NCBI GenBank assembly: GCA_002633005.1
Contig: NMRA01000219.1
Span: forward strand, 415,251-479,250
DNA: 64,000 bases
Direction: 5' to 3'
Source: Phoronis australis
Taxonomy: Eukaryota; Phoronida; Phoronidae
The position numbers and the translations under genes are program-made. The notes beneath the pieces were generated by a model. It was given only the letters and a program-made list of their open reading frames with translations, had not been told where the DNA came from and did not search any database. Below are positions 61,992 to 64,000 of this stretch, piece by piece. Within the stretch, counting starts at the first letter, position 1. The number at the start of each line of letters is the position of its first letter.

Positions 61992-62298
61992 ATTTTATGG
62001 GGCACTCATTTGTTGTTAGAAGTCGCTACCATTGAGTTTCAGTCTGACCAACACTATGAAATTGCTTGGTTCAATGATCTTATTGCTTGGTCTTTGTTGG
62101 CCGTCACAGCCCTGAAACAAAATATCCCCGTGTCGCAGTTTTTTACCCTGTTTAAGAATAAGTCGTCTTTTGTTAATCGGAATAATGCCGAGCGCCGGTT
62201 ATACTAAACAGTGAATCGAAAGTTTATCGGGTTTAATACGCAGACCGACGACTTTAGGACGAGACACAAGCGGAAAGGTTACAACCAAACCCGCACCG
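61992..62298. repeat. Duplicated block beside the second gap, copy 1
   Basis: Nearly identical to 63432-63728, with small indels near 62055. It runs straight into the N run, as copy 1 does at the first gap. Confidence 0.92.
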
Positions 62299-63067
62299 NN
62301 NNNNNNNNNNNNNNNNNNNNNNNNNNNNNNNNNNNNNNNNNNNNNNNNNNNNNNNNNNNNNNNNNNNNNNNNNNNNNNNNNNNNNNNNNNNNNNNNNNNN
62401 NNNNNNNNNNNNNNNNNNNNNNNNNNNNNNNNNNNNNNNNNNNNNNNNNNNNNNNNNNNNNNNNNNNNNNNNNNNNNNNNNNNNNNNNNNNNNNNNNNNN
62501 NNNNNNNNNNNNNNNNNNNNNNNNNNNNNNNNNNNNNNNNNNNNNNNNNNNNNNNNNNNNNNNNNNNNNNNNNNNNNNNNNNNNNNNNNNNNNNNNNNNN
62601 NNNNNNNNNNNNNNNNNNNNNNNNNNNNNNNNNNNNNNNNNNNNNNNNNNNNNNNNNNNNNNNNNNNNNNNNNNNNNNNNNNNNNNNNNNNNNNNNNNNN
62701 NNNNNNNNNNNNNNNNNNNNNNNNNNNNNNNNNNNNNNNNNNNNNNNNNNNNNNNNNNNNNNNNNNNNNNNNNNNNNNNNNNNNNNNNNNNNNNNNNNNN
62801 NNNNNNNNNNNNNNNNNNNNNNNNNNNNNNNNNNNNNNNNNNNNNNNNNNNNNNNNNNNNNNNNNNNNNNNNNNNNNNNNNNNNNNNNNNNNNNNNNNNN
62901 NNNNNNNNNNNNNNNNNNNNNNNNNNNNNNNNNNNNNNNNNNNNNNNNNNNNNNNNNNNNNNNNNNNNNNNNNNNNNNNNNNNNNNNNNNNNNNNNNNNN
63001 NNNNNNNNNNNNNNNNNNNNNNNNNNNNNNNNNNNNNNNNNNNNNNNNNNNNNNNNNNNNNNNNNNN
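62299..63067. other. Assembly gap (769 N)
   Basis: Undetermined bases. The block to its left is repeated about 365 bp beyond its right edge. Confidence 1.
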
Positions 63068-63099
63068 GGTTTATCTTCTATTGAACTAGACTGTAGCCT

Positions 63100-63425
63100 A
63101 TTTCTTATTGATTTATGACATCTAAGTTCGTCATATGAATGTTGTGATGTTGTTCATCATCGCCACCACCGTCATCATATTCGTCATCATCGTCACCATC
63201 TTCGTAATCATCTCCGTCGTCATGTCTTTTCTGTTAATTTCGCCAAGTGTCGCTCAAAACTGTAGGCTTTTTCTTACTGATTTCGGACTTCAACATTCGT
63301 CATGTGTATGTTGTTATTACTTCTTTTGTTCAACCTCGCCACCATCGTCGTCATATTCGTCATCTTCGTCATCATCTTTATCGTCATCTCCTTGGTTAAT
63401 TTCGCCAAGGTTCGCTCCTCGGAGC
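63100..63425. repeat. CAT/CGT-rich simple repeat in a two-copy tandem
   Basis: Two diverged units of about 163 bp each begin TGTAG-CT-TTTCTTA, pass through CATCGTCATC-type trinucleotides and end TTAATTTCGCCAAG. The open plus-strand frame across them is a by-product of the trinucleotide bias. Confidence 0.85.
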
Positions 63426-63431
63426 GCTTTC

Positions 63432-63728
63432 ATTTTATGGGTCACTCCGTTGTTAGAAGTCGCTACCATTGAGTTTCAGTCTGACCAGCATTGCTTGGTA
63501 CAATGAGCTTATTGCTTGGTCTTTGTTGGCCGTCACAGCCCTGAAACAAAATATCCCCGTGCCGCAGTTTTTTACCCTGTTTAAGAATAAGTCGTCTTTT
63601 GTTAATCGGAATAATGCCGAGCGCCGGTTAAACTAAACAGTGAATCGAAAGTTTATCGGGTTTAATACGCAGACCGACGACTTTAACAACGACGAGACGG
63701 AAGCGGAAAGGTTACAACCAAACCCACG
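63432..63728. repeat. Duplicated block beside the second gap, copy 2
   Basis: Second copy of 61992-62298. It diverges at CCCACGG, where copy 1 enters the gap. No gene is recognised in it. Confidence 0.92.
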
Positions 63729-64000
63729 GTCGTACGAACAACAAACAATACAATAGAGGAGTTCAGTTGTACACAATGCAATCAAAGCTTGAGTTCCATG
63801 CAGATCACAGTACTCAAAACGCCGTGAGTGAAATAAGTTTGGCAGTATTAACAAACATGAATTATTGGTCTTTTTACAACAGTGCTAATATGCAGTTAAC
63901 AGTTCTTTGACTCAATAGTTAAAGCTGCCCATTTCGCTCCGTAAGTTTAGCTATCAAAGTCGATTTTTTTAACCGAAGTGCTTTGGGGTTTAAAAACATC

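Noticed and set aside
63135-63506. 123-codon plus-strand frame with Val/Ile/Ser runs
   Set aside because: Produced by CAT/CGT trinucleotide repeats.

Overview
This window is animal nuclear DNA: AT-rich, intron-rich and full of degraded mobile elements. Reading splice sites by eye shows two large minus-strand protein genes and one small plus-strand gene. A metazoan with vitamin-K carboxylase, many unrelated small transposons and near-identical copies beside both assembly gaps points to an outbred, heterozygous marine invertebrate, such as a non-vertebrate deuterostome or a mollusc. The species cannot be fixed from the sequence.

About 2.5-33.4 kb, minus strand: a complete vitamin K-dependent gamma-glutamyl carboxylase gene (GGCX). 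It has 15 coding exons whose joined length is 2211 nt and stays in frame, giving about 736 aa. Intron 2 (24.3-31.5 kb) holds an intronless rhodopsin-like GPCR gene on the opposite strand (25377-26555) and a 423-bp foldback element. Intron 1 holds a MITE and a tRNA-like sequence. Exon 4 is present twice, on either side of assembly gap 18221-18712, probably because two haplotypes were not collapsed.

33.4-48.3 kb: no host gene recognised. It holds a 534-bp TRIM-type LTR retroelement whose LTRs carry tRNA-like A and B boxes (39298-39831), a broken non-LTR retrotransposon with a reverse transcriptase (about 40.27-42.71 kb), a frameshifted RNase H fragment of another non-LTR element (about 44.33-45.13 kb, minus) and copies of a GC-rich MITE family.

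48.6-61.6 kb, minus strand: ten exons that join in frame (3294 nt, about 1097 aa) into one secreted protein with two cholinesterase/carboxylesterase-type domains. Domain 1 has lost the catalytic serine, acid and histidine. Domain 2 keeps all three. Domain 1 lies almost wholly in one exon while domain 2 is split over eight, and the one intron near the end of domain 1 has the same position and phase as an intron of domain 2. This pseudoenzyme-enzyme tandem is the strongest candidate for something undescribed.

61.6-64 kb: upstream flank, a second gap (62299-63067) again bordered by a near-identical duplicated block, and CAT/CGT-rich repeats.
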